A stretch of 64,000 nucleotides of DNA, taken from contig NZ_CP059491.1 of assembly GCF_014041935.1 (NCBI RefSeq), positions 2,914,001-2,978,000 on the forward strand, in the 5' to 3' direction. A program made the position numbers and the translations under genes. Position 1 is the stretch's first letter. The number at the start of each line of letters is the position of its first letter. Origin of the DNA: Gordonia jinghuaiqii. GTDB taxonomy: Bacteria > Actinomycetota > Actinomycetes > Mycobacteriales > Mycobacteriaceae. Below the pieces are notes generated by a model. That model saw only the letters and a program-made list of their open reading frames with translations, was not told where the DNA came from and made no database searches. Shown here in pieces: positions 18,315-25,851 of this stretch.

Positions 18315-20087
18315 GTGTCGACGTCGACCACACCATCCGATCAGGATCCGGGAACCGAGGTTCCCGAGTCCCGGCCACCTGAACCCGCCGGACCTGCCGG
18401 ACCTGCCGGACCTGCCGGACCCGAGGATGCCGCCGTCGGGTCGCACCCGCGCTGGTGGCGGCGCAGGCTCCATCGCTATTCCTGCGTCGGACTGACTGTC
18501 GCCCTGGTCTTCCTGTGGTTCTCGATGACGCCATCGCTGCTTCCGCGCGGCCCGCTGTTCCAGGGCGTCGTGAGCGGCGGGTCTGCCGCCGTCGGATATG
18601 CCCTCGGGGTGCTGGCCTCGTGGCTGATCCGTTACATGGTCTCCCGCGACGACCCCTGGCCGGCGCCTCCGCGCCGGGTCTGGGCGGCTCTGGGGCTTGC
18701 CACCATCGCCGGCACGGTGGTGATGCTCGTGTTGTTCCAGCGTTGGCAGGACCAGATCCGCTCCATGATGGGTGTCGGCCTGTTGTCGTGGACGGCCTAT
18801 CCTCAGATCCTGATCATCTCCGTCGTCGTCTTCCTGCTGCTCATGGCGATCGGCCGGGCCTGGGGCGACGGCGTGGCATGGCTCGTTCGGCAGTTGAATC
18901 GGGTTGCACCACCGCGCATCTCGGCATTTGGCGCCGCTGTTGTCGCGATCGTCGTGACGGTGCTGGTCCTCAACGGCGTCGTCGCGAACTACGGGATGAG
19001 CGCACTGAACTCGTCATTCGCAGCGGTGAACGACGAGACCACCGCCGACTCACGACCACCGGCGTCGACGCTTCGCTCCGGCGGTCCAGGATCGTTCGTG
19101 ACCTGGGATTCACTCGGCCGGCAGGGCCGGATCTTCGTGTCCGCCGGACCCACCGTCGACGAGCTGACCGCATTCAACGGAACCCCGGCCATGGAACCGA
19201 TCCGGTCCTACGTCGGCCTCGGATCGGGTAAGGACCTGCGCGCGAACGCGAATCTGGCCGCTGACGAACTCGTCCGAGTCGGTGGCCTCAAGCGCAAGGT
19301 CGTCGCGGTCGCGTCCACCACGGGCACCGGGTGGATCAACCAGGCCACGGTGGATTCCATCGAGTACATGTACAACGGCGACACGGCGACGGTCAGCATG
19401 CAGTACTCATATCTGCCCAGCTGGTTGTCATTCCTGGTGGACAAGGAACGCGCACGTCAGGCCGGGCAGGCACTGTTCGAAGCCGTGTCGAAGAGGGCAC
19501 GCAACCTGCCCGAGGCGGAACGTCCGAAGATCGTCGTCTTCGGCGAGAGCCTCGGCTCGTTCGCGGCGGAGTCGGCATTCGGCACGATCCCCGCACTGAG
19601 CGCCCGCACGGACGGAGCACTCTTCATCGGACCGACCTTCAACAACTCGCTGTGGGTCGACACGACGAGCTCGCGCGACGCCGGGACACCGGAGTGGTTG
19701 CCCACCTACGACGCCGGTCGTCAGGTCCGCTTCGCCGCCGACGCCTCCGACCTCGACGCACCCGAGACCGACTGGCAGCGCGGGCGCGCGGTGTACCTGC
19801 AGCACGCCTCCGACCCCATCTCGTGGTGGTCGCCCCGGCTGATACTGCGTGAACCCGACTGGCTGGCCGAGAAACCCGGTCGCGACGTCCTCGACGCTGT
19901 GCGCTGGATACCATTCGTGACCTTCCTGCAGGTGAGCGCAGACATGGCGGTGTCCACCGGTGTCCCGGACGGCCACGGGCATTTCTACCTCGCCGCGATA
20001 CCCGCCGCCTGGGCAAAGATCCTCCATCCACCAGGGTGGACCGACGCCAAGACCGAGAAGCTGATCCCCCTGTTGCAGCGGGACTGA
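18315..20087 (+). CDS. Membrane-embedded alpha/beta hydrolase (DUF2319-type)
   Basis: A 590-residue protein with two domains known from mycobacteria as the alpha/beta-hydrolase family N-terminal membrane region and a C-terminal hydrolase (PF15420/PF10081 type, Rv1069c-like). After a disordered Pro/Gly/Ala start, four or five membrane segments cover about residues 55-235 (VGLTVALVFLWFSMTPSLLP and others). The hydrolase part has the nucleophile elbow GESLG with S412, then TDGALFIGPTFNNSLW. The active site probably faces outside. Substrate unknown. A GTG start is used, supported by AGAGGA. The N-terminus contains a four-copy AGP repeat. Confidence 0.83.
   Translation: MSTSTTPSDQDPGTEVPESRPPEPAGPAGPAGPAGPEDAAVGSHPRWWRRRLHRYSCVGLTVALVFLWFSMTPSLLPRGPLFQGVVSGGSAAVGYALGVLASWLIRYMVSRDDPWPAPPRRVWAALGLATIAGTVVMLVLFQRWQDQIRSMMGVGLLSWTAYPQILIISVVVFLLLMAIGRAWGDGVAWLVRQLNRVAPPRISAFGAAVVAIVVTVLVLNGVVANYGMSALNSSFAAVNDETTADSRPPASTLRSGGPGSFVTWDSLGRQGRIFVSAGPTVDELTAFNGTPAMEPIRSYVGLGSGKDLRANANLAADELVRVGGLKRKVVAVASTTGTGWINQATVDSIEYMYNGDTATVSMQYSYLPSWLSFLVDKERARQAGQALFEAVSKRARNLPEAERPKIVVFGESLGSFAAESAFGTIPALSARTDGALFIGPTFNNSLWVDTTSSRDAGTPEWLPTYDAGRQVRFAADASDLDAPETDWQRGRAVYLQHASDPISWWSPRLILREPDWLAEKPGRDVLDAVRWIPFVTFLQVSADMAVSTGVPDGHGHFYLAAIPAAWAKILHPPGWTDAKTEKLIPLLQRD
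18387..18422 (+). repeat. 9-bp tandem repeat in coding sequence (four copies)
   Basis: The unit GCCGGACCT is repeated four times in register with the reading frame, the last with one change, and encodes an Ala-Gly-Pro repeat in the disordered N-terminus of the membrane hydrolase. Copy number could change without frameshift by slippage. Confidence 0.9.
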
Positions 20088-20153
20088 GTCCGGTACACGA
20101 GCCGAGCAAGATCGGTCGGGCGCGGGGCGGGGTCGCGGTTCCATACTCGATGA

Positions 20154-21098
20154 GTGACCCCGAACCCACCCGACCGAGACCGGCTTCGCGAGCTCCTCGA
20201 CGCCGTCCTGTCCGACGACCACACCACGCTGGACGAGATGGCGACCGGCGCCTATTCGTCGTCGTTCCACTTCACCCGCCAGGTCACCCGGGGTGCAGGC
20301 GAGTCACCGGTGGCCCTGCGGCGACGTGTGTTGCTGGAACGAGCCGCCTGGCTTCTCCAGCGCGGCGGGTCGGTCACCGAGGTCGCGTTCGATTCCGGCT
20401 ATGAGTCGGTCGACGGATTCGCGCGCGCATTCACCCGTGCCTTCGGGCGCAGCCCTGGTCGAGTTACCTCCGGTTCGGACCACGGACACTGGTTGCCCGC
20501 CCCCAACGGCATCCACTTCCACTCCCCCACAGTGCTCTACGTCGACAGCGGCAACCCGACGACCGAGGACGCCGGCGATGTGGTGATGCTCATGGTGCGA
20601 CACGACCTCGACGACATCGATGCACTGCTCGACGCCGCCAAGGGACTCGACGACCACGAGTGGACGCGCACCAGATTGCCCGGCCATCAGACGCTCGAAT
20701 GGAGCGGCCCGGAAGAAACCCTCGCGCAGGTGATGTCACATCTGGTGGCCGACAAACTGCCGTGGCTGGCCACCGTCGAAGGCGCCGACACACCGTCGGC
20801 CGCACCGACGGAGCTGGGCGCGCTCGTGGACCTGCAGCGCGACATCGCACCCCGATGGCTGGCGCTGATCCGCGACATCGAGCGTCGTGGTGCGTGGCAG
20901 GACCGGATCATCGACGCGTTGTGTGAGCCGCCGGAGTCCTTCCTGCTCTCCCAGATCGTCGCGCATGTTCTGACGTTCTCCGCGCATCGTCGCCAACTCG
21001 CACGCTGGATGCTGTCCGACGCCGGTGTCGCGATGGCGGCGCCGGCACTCGACCCCGACCCGATCATGTGGCACCGCAAGCATTCTGGAGGTTTCTGA
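20154..21098 (+). CDS. AraC-type HTH fused to a DinB-like domain
   Basis: A 314-residue fusion protein. Residues about 10-105 form an AraC-type double helix-turn-helix; the second motif is visible as GSVTEVAFDSGYESVDGFARAFTRAFGRSPGR. Residues about 150-300 form a DinB/YfiT-like four-helix domain (LDAAKGLDDHEWTRTRLPG, QVMSHLVADKLPWLAT, IVAHVLTFSAHRRQLA), which includes His residues spaced for metal binding. In known DinB-like proteins this domain is a metal-dependent transferase or sensor, so here it may be the effector part. GTG start. Its TGA overlaps the ATG of the following reductase, showing a tight two-gene unit. Confidence 0.8.
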   Translation: MTPNPPDRDRLRELLDAVLSDDHTTLDEMATGAYSSSFHFTRQVTRGAGESPVALRRRVLLERAAWLLQRGGSVTEVAFDSGYESVDGFARAFTRAFGRSPGRVTSGSDHGHWLPAPNGIHFHSPTVLYVDSGNPTTEDAGDVVMLMVRHDLDDIDALLDAAKGLDDHEWTRTRLPGHQTLEWSGPEETLAQVMSHLVADKLPWLATVEGADTPSAAPTELGALVDLQRDIAPRWLALIRDIERRGAWQDRIIDALCEPPESFLLSQIVAHVLTFSAHRRQLARWMLSDAGVAMAAPALDPDPIMWHRKHSGGF

Positions 21099-21679
21099 TG
21101 GCATTTCGCTACTACACCGCGACCACACTCGACGGCTACCTCGCCGACGACCACGACAGCCTCGACTGGCTGCTCACCCAACCCCTCGACGAGGGCGGCG
21201 CCATGAACTACGACGACTTCTTCAGCGGTGTGGGTGCCGCGGTGATGGGATGGACGACCTACCGGTGGCTACTCGATCACGAGATCACCGACGAGAAGCA
21301 CTGGCCGTACCAGATCCCCACGTTCCTGTTCACCCACCGAACCGTGACACCGATCGACCCGACGATCACCGTCGTCGACGGCGATCCGGCCGCCCATCGT
21401 CAACGACTCCTCGAGGCCGCCGACGGCCGCGACGTGTGGGTGGTGGGCGGCGGCGACCTCGCCGCCCAGTTCGCCGAGTCCGGCATGCTCGACGACATGA
21501 TCGTCTCGATCGCGCCCGTCACCCTGGGCTCCGGCCGCCCGCTCTTCCCGCGCCGGTATGACCTGGAACTACAGGAGTTCGGCCGCAACGGCGCATTCCT
21601 CTGCGCCCGGTACTCACTCGTCGGTACTCGTTCGCCGGAGCCCGCACACCGGGCGGCGAGCGCCGAGCCGGTCCGGTGA
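21098..21679 (+). CDS. RibD C-terminal/dihydrofolate reductase-family protein
   Basis: A 193-residue single-domain reductase of the RibD_C/DHFR superfamily. Markers are the start FRYYTATTLDGYLAD, VMGWTTYRWLL in the middle, and the nucleotide-binding DVWVVGGGDLAAQFAESGMLDD. In this branch the substrate is usually unknown, since many are stand-alone and not involved in folate or riboflavin synthesis. The ATG overlaps the stop of the AraC-DinB gene, with GGAGG upstream, so expression is coupled. It is probably the partner or target enzyme of that regulator. Confidence 0.85.
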   Translation: MAFRYYTATTLDGYLADDHDSLDWLLTQPLDEGGAMNYDDFFSGVGAAVMGWTTYRWLLDHEITDEKHWPYQIPTFLFTHRTVTPIDPTITVVDGDPAAHRQRLLEAADGRDVWVVGGGDLAAQFAESGMLDDMIVSIAPVTLGSGRPLFPRRYDLELQEFGRNGAFLCARYSLVGTRSPEPAHRAASAEPVR

Positions 21680-21688
21680 TCCGCGAAT

Positions 21689-22348
21689 TCAGCCCTCGCC
21701 CACCGATTTCCGTAACACGTCGGACACCTCGCCCCGTGCCCACTTCGGCAGGATGAAGATCCCCTCGGCTTCGGCGCTGACCTCACCAGCGGATGTGATC
21801 GTGCCCCTGACGAACGTCTTCACGCCCTCGACGCGATCCACCCGGGCTTCACCACGGATCTGTCCGAGCGGTGTCGCCCGCCGGTACCGAACGTTGAGAG
21901 TGCCGGTCATCCCGGGCACTCCTTGGAACTCGGCGGTCGAGCCGAGTAGCTGATCCAGGATCAGCGCGAGGACGCCGCCGTGCACCAGGCCGGCGGGGCC
22001 CTCGTAGGCCGGCCCGAGTTCGACCTCGGTCCAGGTGTGATCCGGTTCGTGATGGAGCACGACCGGCGGTGCGATGGGGTTTCGGCGGCCCAGCACCGCG
22101 TTGCCCCAGGATCGCTTGGAGCCGTCGGAGTTGAACCGGATGCCGTAGGCGCCGGGCAACTGATCCTTGCGGAGGATCTCGGTGGCGGCCTCGATGAGTC
22201 GCCTCGCCTCGGCGATGTCGGACGCACCGACCTCGGTGCGCACCGTCGCCTCGATCAGTTCGCGCACGCTCCCGGCGATCGACGAGGCGAGTTCGGACCG
22301 TTGCGCGAGCTCTTCGGGCGCGATGTCCTCCTGGATGTATCCACTCAT
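21689..22348 (-). CDS. PaaI-like hotdog thioesterase
   Basis: A 219-residue protein. The first 90 residues are helical (PEELAQRSELASSIAGSVRELIEA), and the remainder forms a hotdog fold with the thioesterase signature GLVHGGVLALILDQLLGST and [13 protein letters not shown]. This length and layout match the actinobacterial PaaI/YigI-like acyl-CoA thioesterases. The acyl substrate is unknown. It is divergent from the crotonase gene at 22436, with 87 bases between the starts, which suggests both act on CoA esters. Start at the ATG at 22348. Confidence 0.85.
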   Translation of the reverse strand: MSGYIQEDIAPEELAQRSELASSIAGSVRELIEATVRTEVGASDIAEARRLIEAATEILRKDQLPGAYGIRFNSDGSKRSWGNAVLGRRNPIAPPVVLHHEPDHTWTEVELGPAYEGPAGLVHGGVLALILDQLLGSTAEFQGVPGMTGTLNVRYRRATPLGQIRGEARVDRVEGVKTFVRGTITSAGEVSAEAEGIFILPKWARGEVSDVLRKSVGEG

Positions 22349-22435
22349 GGGTTCATCTAACAGGGTGTACGCCGACCGGGCCGCAGCTGCCGATCCGGAG
22401 ATCGGCCGTCCTGACCGCCGAGTAAGCTCGCACGC

Positions 22436-23278
22436 ATGACAGACCACGCCTGGAAGGAACGCGACTGGGCCGCGTTCGACGTCACCGTTGCCGATCACGT
22501 CGCCGAGGTGACACTCACCGGCCCGGGTAAGGGCAACGCGATGGGTCCCGACTTCTGGCGCGAACTCCCAGAGCTGTTCGGGCACATCGACGCCGACCCC
22601 GCCGTCCGCGCGGTGGTCCTGACAGGTTCGGGCAAGCACTTCTCCTTCGGCCTCGACCTCGTCGCCATGGGCGGCACACTGTCGGCCGTGGTGGCCGGTG
22701 ACGCCAAGGCTGCGCCCCGCACCGAGTTCCTCGACTCGCTGCGCAAGTTGCAGGCGGCCATCACCGCCGTCGCGGACTGCCGCAAGCCGACCGTCGCCGC
22801 GGTGTCGGGATGGTGCATCGGCGGTGCCGTCGACCTCATCTGCGCCGCCGACGTCCGCTACGCCAGCGCCGAGGCCAAGTTCAGCGTGCGGGAGGTGAAG
22901 GTCGGCATGGTCGCCGACGTCGGCACCCTGGCCCGCCTGCCGTTCATCATCGGCGACGGCCACGTCCGCGAACTCGCCTTGACCGGCAAGGACATCGACG
23001 CCGCGCGCGCCGAGAAGATCGGCCTCGTCAACGACGTCGCCGACGATCAGGCCGCCGTCCTCGAGATGGCACGGGAAACGGCCAGGGAGATCGCCGACAA
23101 CCCGCCGCTGGTGGTCCACGGCGTCAAGGCCGTCCTCGATCACTCGCGCAGCGCCGCCGTCCACGACAGCCTGCGTTACGTCGCCGCGTGGAACTCCGCC
23201 TTCCTGCCGAGTGAGGACCTCACCGAGGCCATCACGGCGGTGTTCGAGAAGAGAAGGCCCGAGTTCAAGGGGCGCTGA
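22436..23278 (+). CDS. Crotonase family, probable delta3,5-delta2,4-dienoyl-CoA isomerase
   Basis: A 280-residue crotonase-fold enzyme. The oxyanion-hole regions are HFSFGLDL and GWCIGGAVDLICAAD. The segment VREVKVGMVADVGTLARLP has E153 and D161, eight residues apart. This is the acid pair of mammalian dienoyl-CoA isomerase (ECH1), whose equivalent stretch is nearly the same. Typical enoyl-CoA hydratases differ at the Asp. The likely role is shifting double bonds in 3,5-dienoyl-CoA intermediates during breakdown of unsaturated fatty acids. It is divergent from a thioesterase. Start at the ATG at 22436. Family certain; isomerase activity likely but inferred. Confidence 0.86.
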   Translation: MTDHAWKERDWAAFDVTVADHVAEVTLTGPGKGNAMGPDFWRELPELFGHIDADPAVRAVVLTGSGKHFSFGLDLVAMGGTLSAVVAGDAKAAPRTEFLDSLRKLQAAITAVADCRKPTVAAVSGWCIGGAVDLICAADVRYASAEAKFSVREVKVGMVADVGTLARLPFIIGDGHVRELALTGKDIDAARAEKIGLVNDVADDQAAVLEMARETAREIADNPPLVVHGVKAVLDHSRSAAVHDSLRYVAAWNSAFLPSEDLTEAITAVFEKRRPEFKGR

Positions 23279-23317
23279 TCGGCGCGCCGGACGCGCTGAG
23301 GCTCACGCCGGTAGGCG

Positions 23318-24247
23318 TCAGAGTCGCGCGCGATACACCTGCGCCGACAACGGGTGCGCGTCGTCGAGGTCCGCGAGCAGACGAACCCCGTCGAACGGCT
23401 GACCGTACGGGGCGGCGACCTCGACGCCCGGCGCCCGGTCGGTGACCGCGCGGACGAACCGGTCCCGGAGCCGCTCGTTCGCCGTCATCACCGTGCCCGT
23501 CCAGCTGACACGTGCATGCTCACCGGGTCGGCGTCCGCTGCGTTCCAGCGCGGTGACCGCCGAGTCGGCGAGCTCGTCGGCGGCGGCGTCGATGATCGTC
23601 CGGGCGACGGTGTCGCCGCCGTCGGCGGCCGCCGCGACACGCCGAGCGAACCCGGCGACCCTCGACACCCGTTCAGGGTCGGCCTGGAGGACCATGTAGA
23701 GCTCGGGAAGCGGCCCGAAGCCGTCCTCGGCCAGTTCCTCCAGCGCGGTGCTCCCGCCGCGGCCGTCGAAGGCGCGCAACGCCGCGGAGATCCCCGCCCG
23801 GCCGATCCAGTACGCGCTACCGGCGTCGCCGAAGAGGTGCCCCCAGCCGTCGACTCTGACCACACCGGCATGTCCGACGCCGAGCGTCACGACACCGGTA
23901 CCGACCGCGATGACGGCACCGAACTCCCGCCGGTTGGCCGCGAGATAGGCGCTCACCGAGTCGTGTGCCAGCACAACCGATCTGACACCGAGACCGGCGA
24001 CACCAGACAGCAGGTCGGCGGGCCGGGAGGCCTGCGGCGTCAGACCGGAGACCCCAGCCGCGAGAACCCACTCCGAGCCCGTCGGCCCCACTCGGGCGAC
24101 GGCGTCGGCAATCTGCTCGACGACCGGCCGGTCCGTGCGGATCGGTGCCAGGGCATGGTCGGCGGCATCGTCTCGTGTCTCGATCCGCAGTCGCGTTCCC
24201 GTCTGGCCGCCGTCGATGAGAATCCGCCCGCCCAGTTCACCAGCCAC
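23318..24247 (-). CDS. BadF/BadG/BcrA/BcrD-type ATPase (N-acetylglucosamine kinase-like)
   Basis: A 309-residue protein of the ASKHA (hexokinase/Hsp70-like) fold. The phosphate-1 motif is IDGGQTGTRLRI near the N-terminus. The adenosine and phosphate-2 elements are visible as VIAVGTGVVTLGVG, and GWGHLFGDAGSAYWIGRAG is the stretch typical of the BadF/N-acetylglucosamine kinase family. No benzoyl-CoA reductase genes are nearby, so a sugar or amino-sugar kinase is more likely. The ATG at 24247 faces the Ddn-family gene at 24309. It converges with the crotonase gene. Confidence 0.83.
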   Translation of the reverse strand: MAGELGGRILIDGGQTGTRLRIETRDDAADHALAPIRTDRPVVEQIADAVARVGPTGSEWVLAAGVSGLTPQASRPADLLSGVAGLGVRSVVLAHDSVSAYLAANRREFGAVIAVGTGVVTLGVGHAGVVRVDGWGHLFGDAGSAYWIGRAGISAALRAFDGRGGSTALEELAEDGFGPLPELYMVLQADPERVSRVAGFARRVAAAADGGDTVARTIIDAAADELADSAVTALERSGRRPGEHARVSWTGTVMTANERLRDRFVRAVTDRAPGVEVAAPYGQPFDGVRLLADLDDAHPLSAQVYRARL

Positions 24248-24308
24248 GAACCCGCACGCTACTCGACAAGTTCGCCGCCGGGACGAGGTGTCGTGTCAGA
24301 CTGGGCGG

Positions 24309-24815
24309 ATGAAAGTGCGGCGCCGACTTGCGGTGAAAATCGGTTCGATCCCCTGGATGCCACGTTTTCTTCCTCAGATAGTCAAGGGCGACAACGCCAT
24401 CCAATCCGTGACGGGTCACCGGACCACCCTGCTCGACATCGCGGACCTGCCGAACATCACCATCAAGGTGCCCGGACGCAAGAGCGGGATCACGCGGACG
24501 ACGCAGCTGCTGGCGGTCCCCGACGGGGAGGACTGGCTGATCGCCGGTTCCTACTTCGGGGGTCCCAAGATGCCCGCATGGGTGTTCAACCTGCGCGCCG
24601 CCGGAACCATCGAGATCGTGGTGAGCGGTGAGAGTTGCGCCGCCGAGGCCACGGAGCTCTTCGATGAGGAGCGCGAGGCGGCCTGGCACAAGTTGCGTGC
24701 GATCTGGCCGAACTTCGATCTGTACGAACAGCGCACCGAACGCAAGATCCCGGTGTTCCGGCTGCATCCGCACCCCGCTGCCGAACCGAAGGACCAACCA
24801 GGCCCCGCCTCCTGA
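24309..24815 (+). CDS. Deazaflavin (F420)-dependent nitroreductase family protein (Ddn-like)
   Basis: A 168-residue split-barrel protein with the Ddn/Rv3547 family core: VPGRKSGITRTTQLLAVPDGEDWLIAGSYFGG followed by PAWVFNLRA. The basic GRKSG motif binds the F420 phosphate. The N-terminal amphipathic stretch (KVRRRLAVKIGSIPWMPRFLPQIV) resembles the membrane-binding helix of Ddn. In mycobacteria such enzymes reduce quinones and can activate nitroimidazoles; the native substrate here is unknown. Start at the ATG at 24309; upstream codons are shadow sequence. Confidence 0.88.
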   Translation: MKVRRRLAVKIGSIPWMPRFLPQIVKGDNAIQSVTGHRTTLLDIADLPNITIKVPGRKSGITRTTQLLAVPDGEDWLIAGSYFGGPKMPAWVFNLRAAGTIEIVVSGESCAAEATELFDEEREAAWHKLRAIWPNFDLYEQRTERKIPVFRLHPHPAAEPKDQPGPAS

Positions 24816-24848
24816 GCGATGTCGGCGCCGGCCCGGCGGTCGGGGTTC

Positions 24849-25838
24849 TCAGTCCGGGTCGGTCACGAAATCCGGTGCGTCGGCGGTGAGGTCGACACGC
24901 CCGACGAGGTACTGCTCGTCTGTCGTCTCCACACGCGGACCGTCCTCGTCGTAGCTCGGCGTGTACGCCACCCGCCACCGGACCGGACCCGCCACATCGA
25001 CGACGCCCAGGTCCGCCTCCGAGCCGACCGGACCGGACCCCGGCTGGGTGCGTCGCAGGAGGTAACGCAGACCGGACAGATCGCGCGGCGCCGTCCACTT
25101 CACGCTGCCGGGCACCGCCGACCGGAACAGGCGCTGGGTGCACCCCGCCCGATCCGACCCGGCGTCGGCCCGGGTGGCCCCCGCACAACGGGTGAGGTAC
25201 GCCGACACCGCGTCGGTCACGGCTGTGGTGCCGGTGTCGCTGAGTTCGGCGACGACCCGCACCGTCATCGGTCCCCGAGGTCCGTACGGATGGTTCTCAC
25301 CGAGCAACCGGCCGACGAAGTCGGTGTCGCGCGAACCCCAGCGCTGTGGCCCCGGGAAGAGGAATACCGTGTCGCCCGCCGAGACCTCACCGCCGAACAG
25401 TGTCGGCCGCGGCAGCGCGAGTGACTCGATGCGCACCTCGATCGCACCGTCGAGCACCGCCCAGCCGTTCGCGACCCGGGTGACCGCGATCTCGGGGTCG
25501 ACCGCATGAGCGCCCATGCGGTATCGCGCACGGACAGTGGTCTCGTCACCGGTCTCCCGTGCAGGTGACACCTCGACGCCGGTGATAGGGGCATCCGCAC
25601 GTTGCTGCCGGAGCACCCCGTCGGTGAGGAAACGGGGATTCGGGCGCCCGGCGACGGCCCCCAGCGCTGCGGCGGCGTCGGCGTCGGCGAGCGCGGTCAG
25701 GTAGGTGCGGACGGCCCCCTCCGGCGTGCGGGCGCGCTCGTCCTCGCGGGACAGTCCCACGAGGAGAGCGGCCAGCAACACCGCAACGAGGAACACCGCA
25801 CCGCCGCCGAGGGCGATCGTCCACCCCCGGCGGTTCAC
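24849..25838 (-). CDS. Membrane-anchored extracytoplasmic protein of unknown function
   Basis: A 329-residue protein with a single N-terminal membrane segment (ALGGGAVFLVAVLLAALLVGL, about residues 9-30), then an external part. Residues 35-130 look like an NTF2/DUF4878-like domain (PEGAVRTYLTALADADAAAALGAV and TTVRARYRMGAHAV). The remainder (FGGEVSAGDTVFLFPGPQRWGSRD) is unfamiliar to me. Two Cys (CAG, CTQ) could form an outside disulfide. The gene starts 13 bases after the htpG stop on the same strand and is probably read from the htpG transcript. Function unknown. Confidence 0.72.
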   Translation of the reverse strand: MNRRGWTIALGGGAVFLVAVLLAALLVGLSREDERARTPEGAVRTYLTALADADAAAALGAVAGRPNPRFLTDGVLRQQRADAPITGVEVSPARETGDETTVRARYRMGAHAVDPEIAVTRVANGWAVLDGAIEVRIESLALPRPTLFGGEVSAGDTVFLFPGPQRWGSRDTDFVGRLLGENHPYGPRGPMTVRVVAELSDTGTTAVTDAVSAYLTRCAGATRADAGSDRAGCTQRLFRSAVPGSVKWTAPRDLSGLRYLLRRTQPGSGPVGSEADLGVVDVAGPVRWRVAYTPSYDEDGPRVETTDEQYLVGRVDLTADAPDFVTDPD

Positions 25839-25851
25839 CGGTGGAACCCGA

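Noticed and set aside
16961..18331. Continuation of the SDR frame upstream to 18331
   Set aside because: The SDR fold starts at the ATG at 16960; the extension is antisense to the dihydrodipicolinate-reductase-like gene and contains the KstR-like site region.
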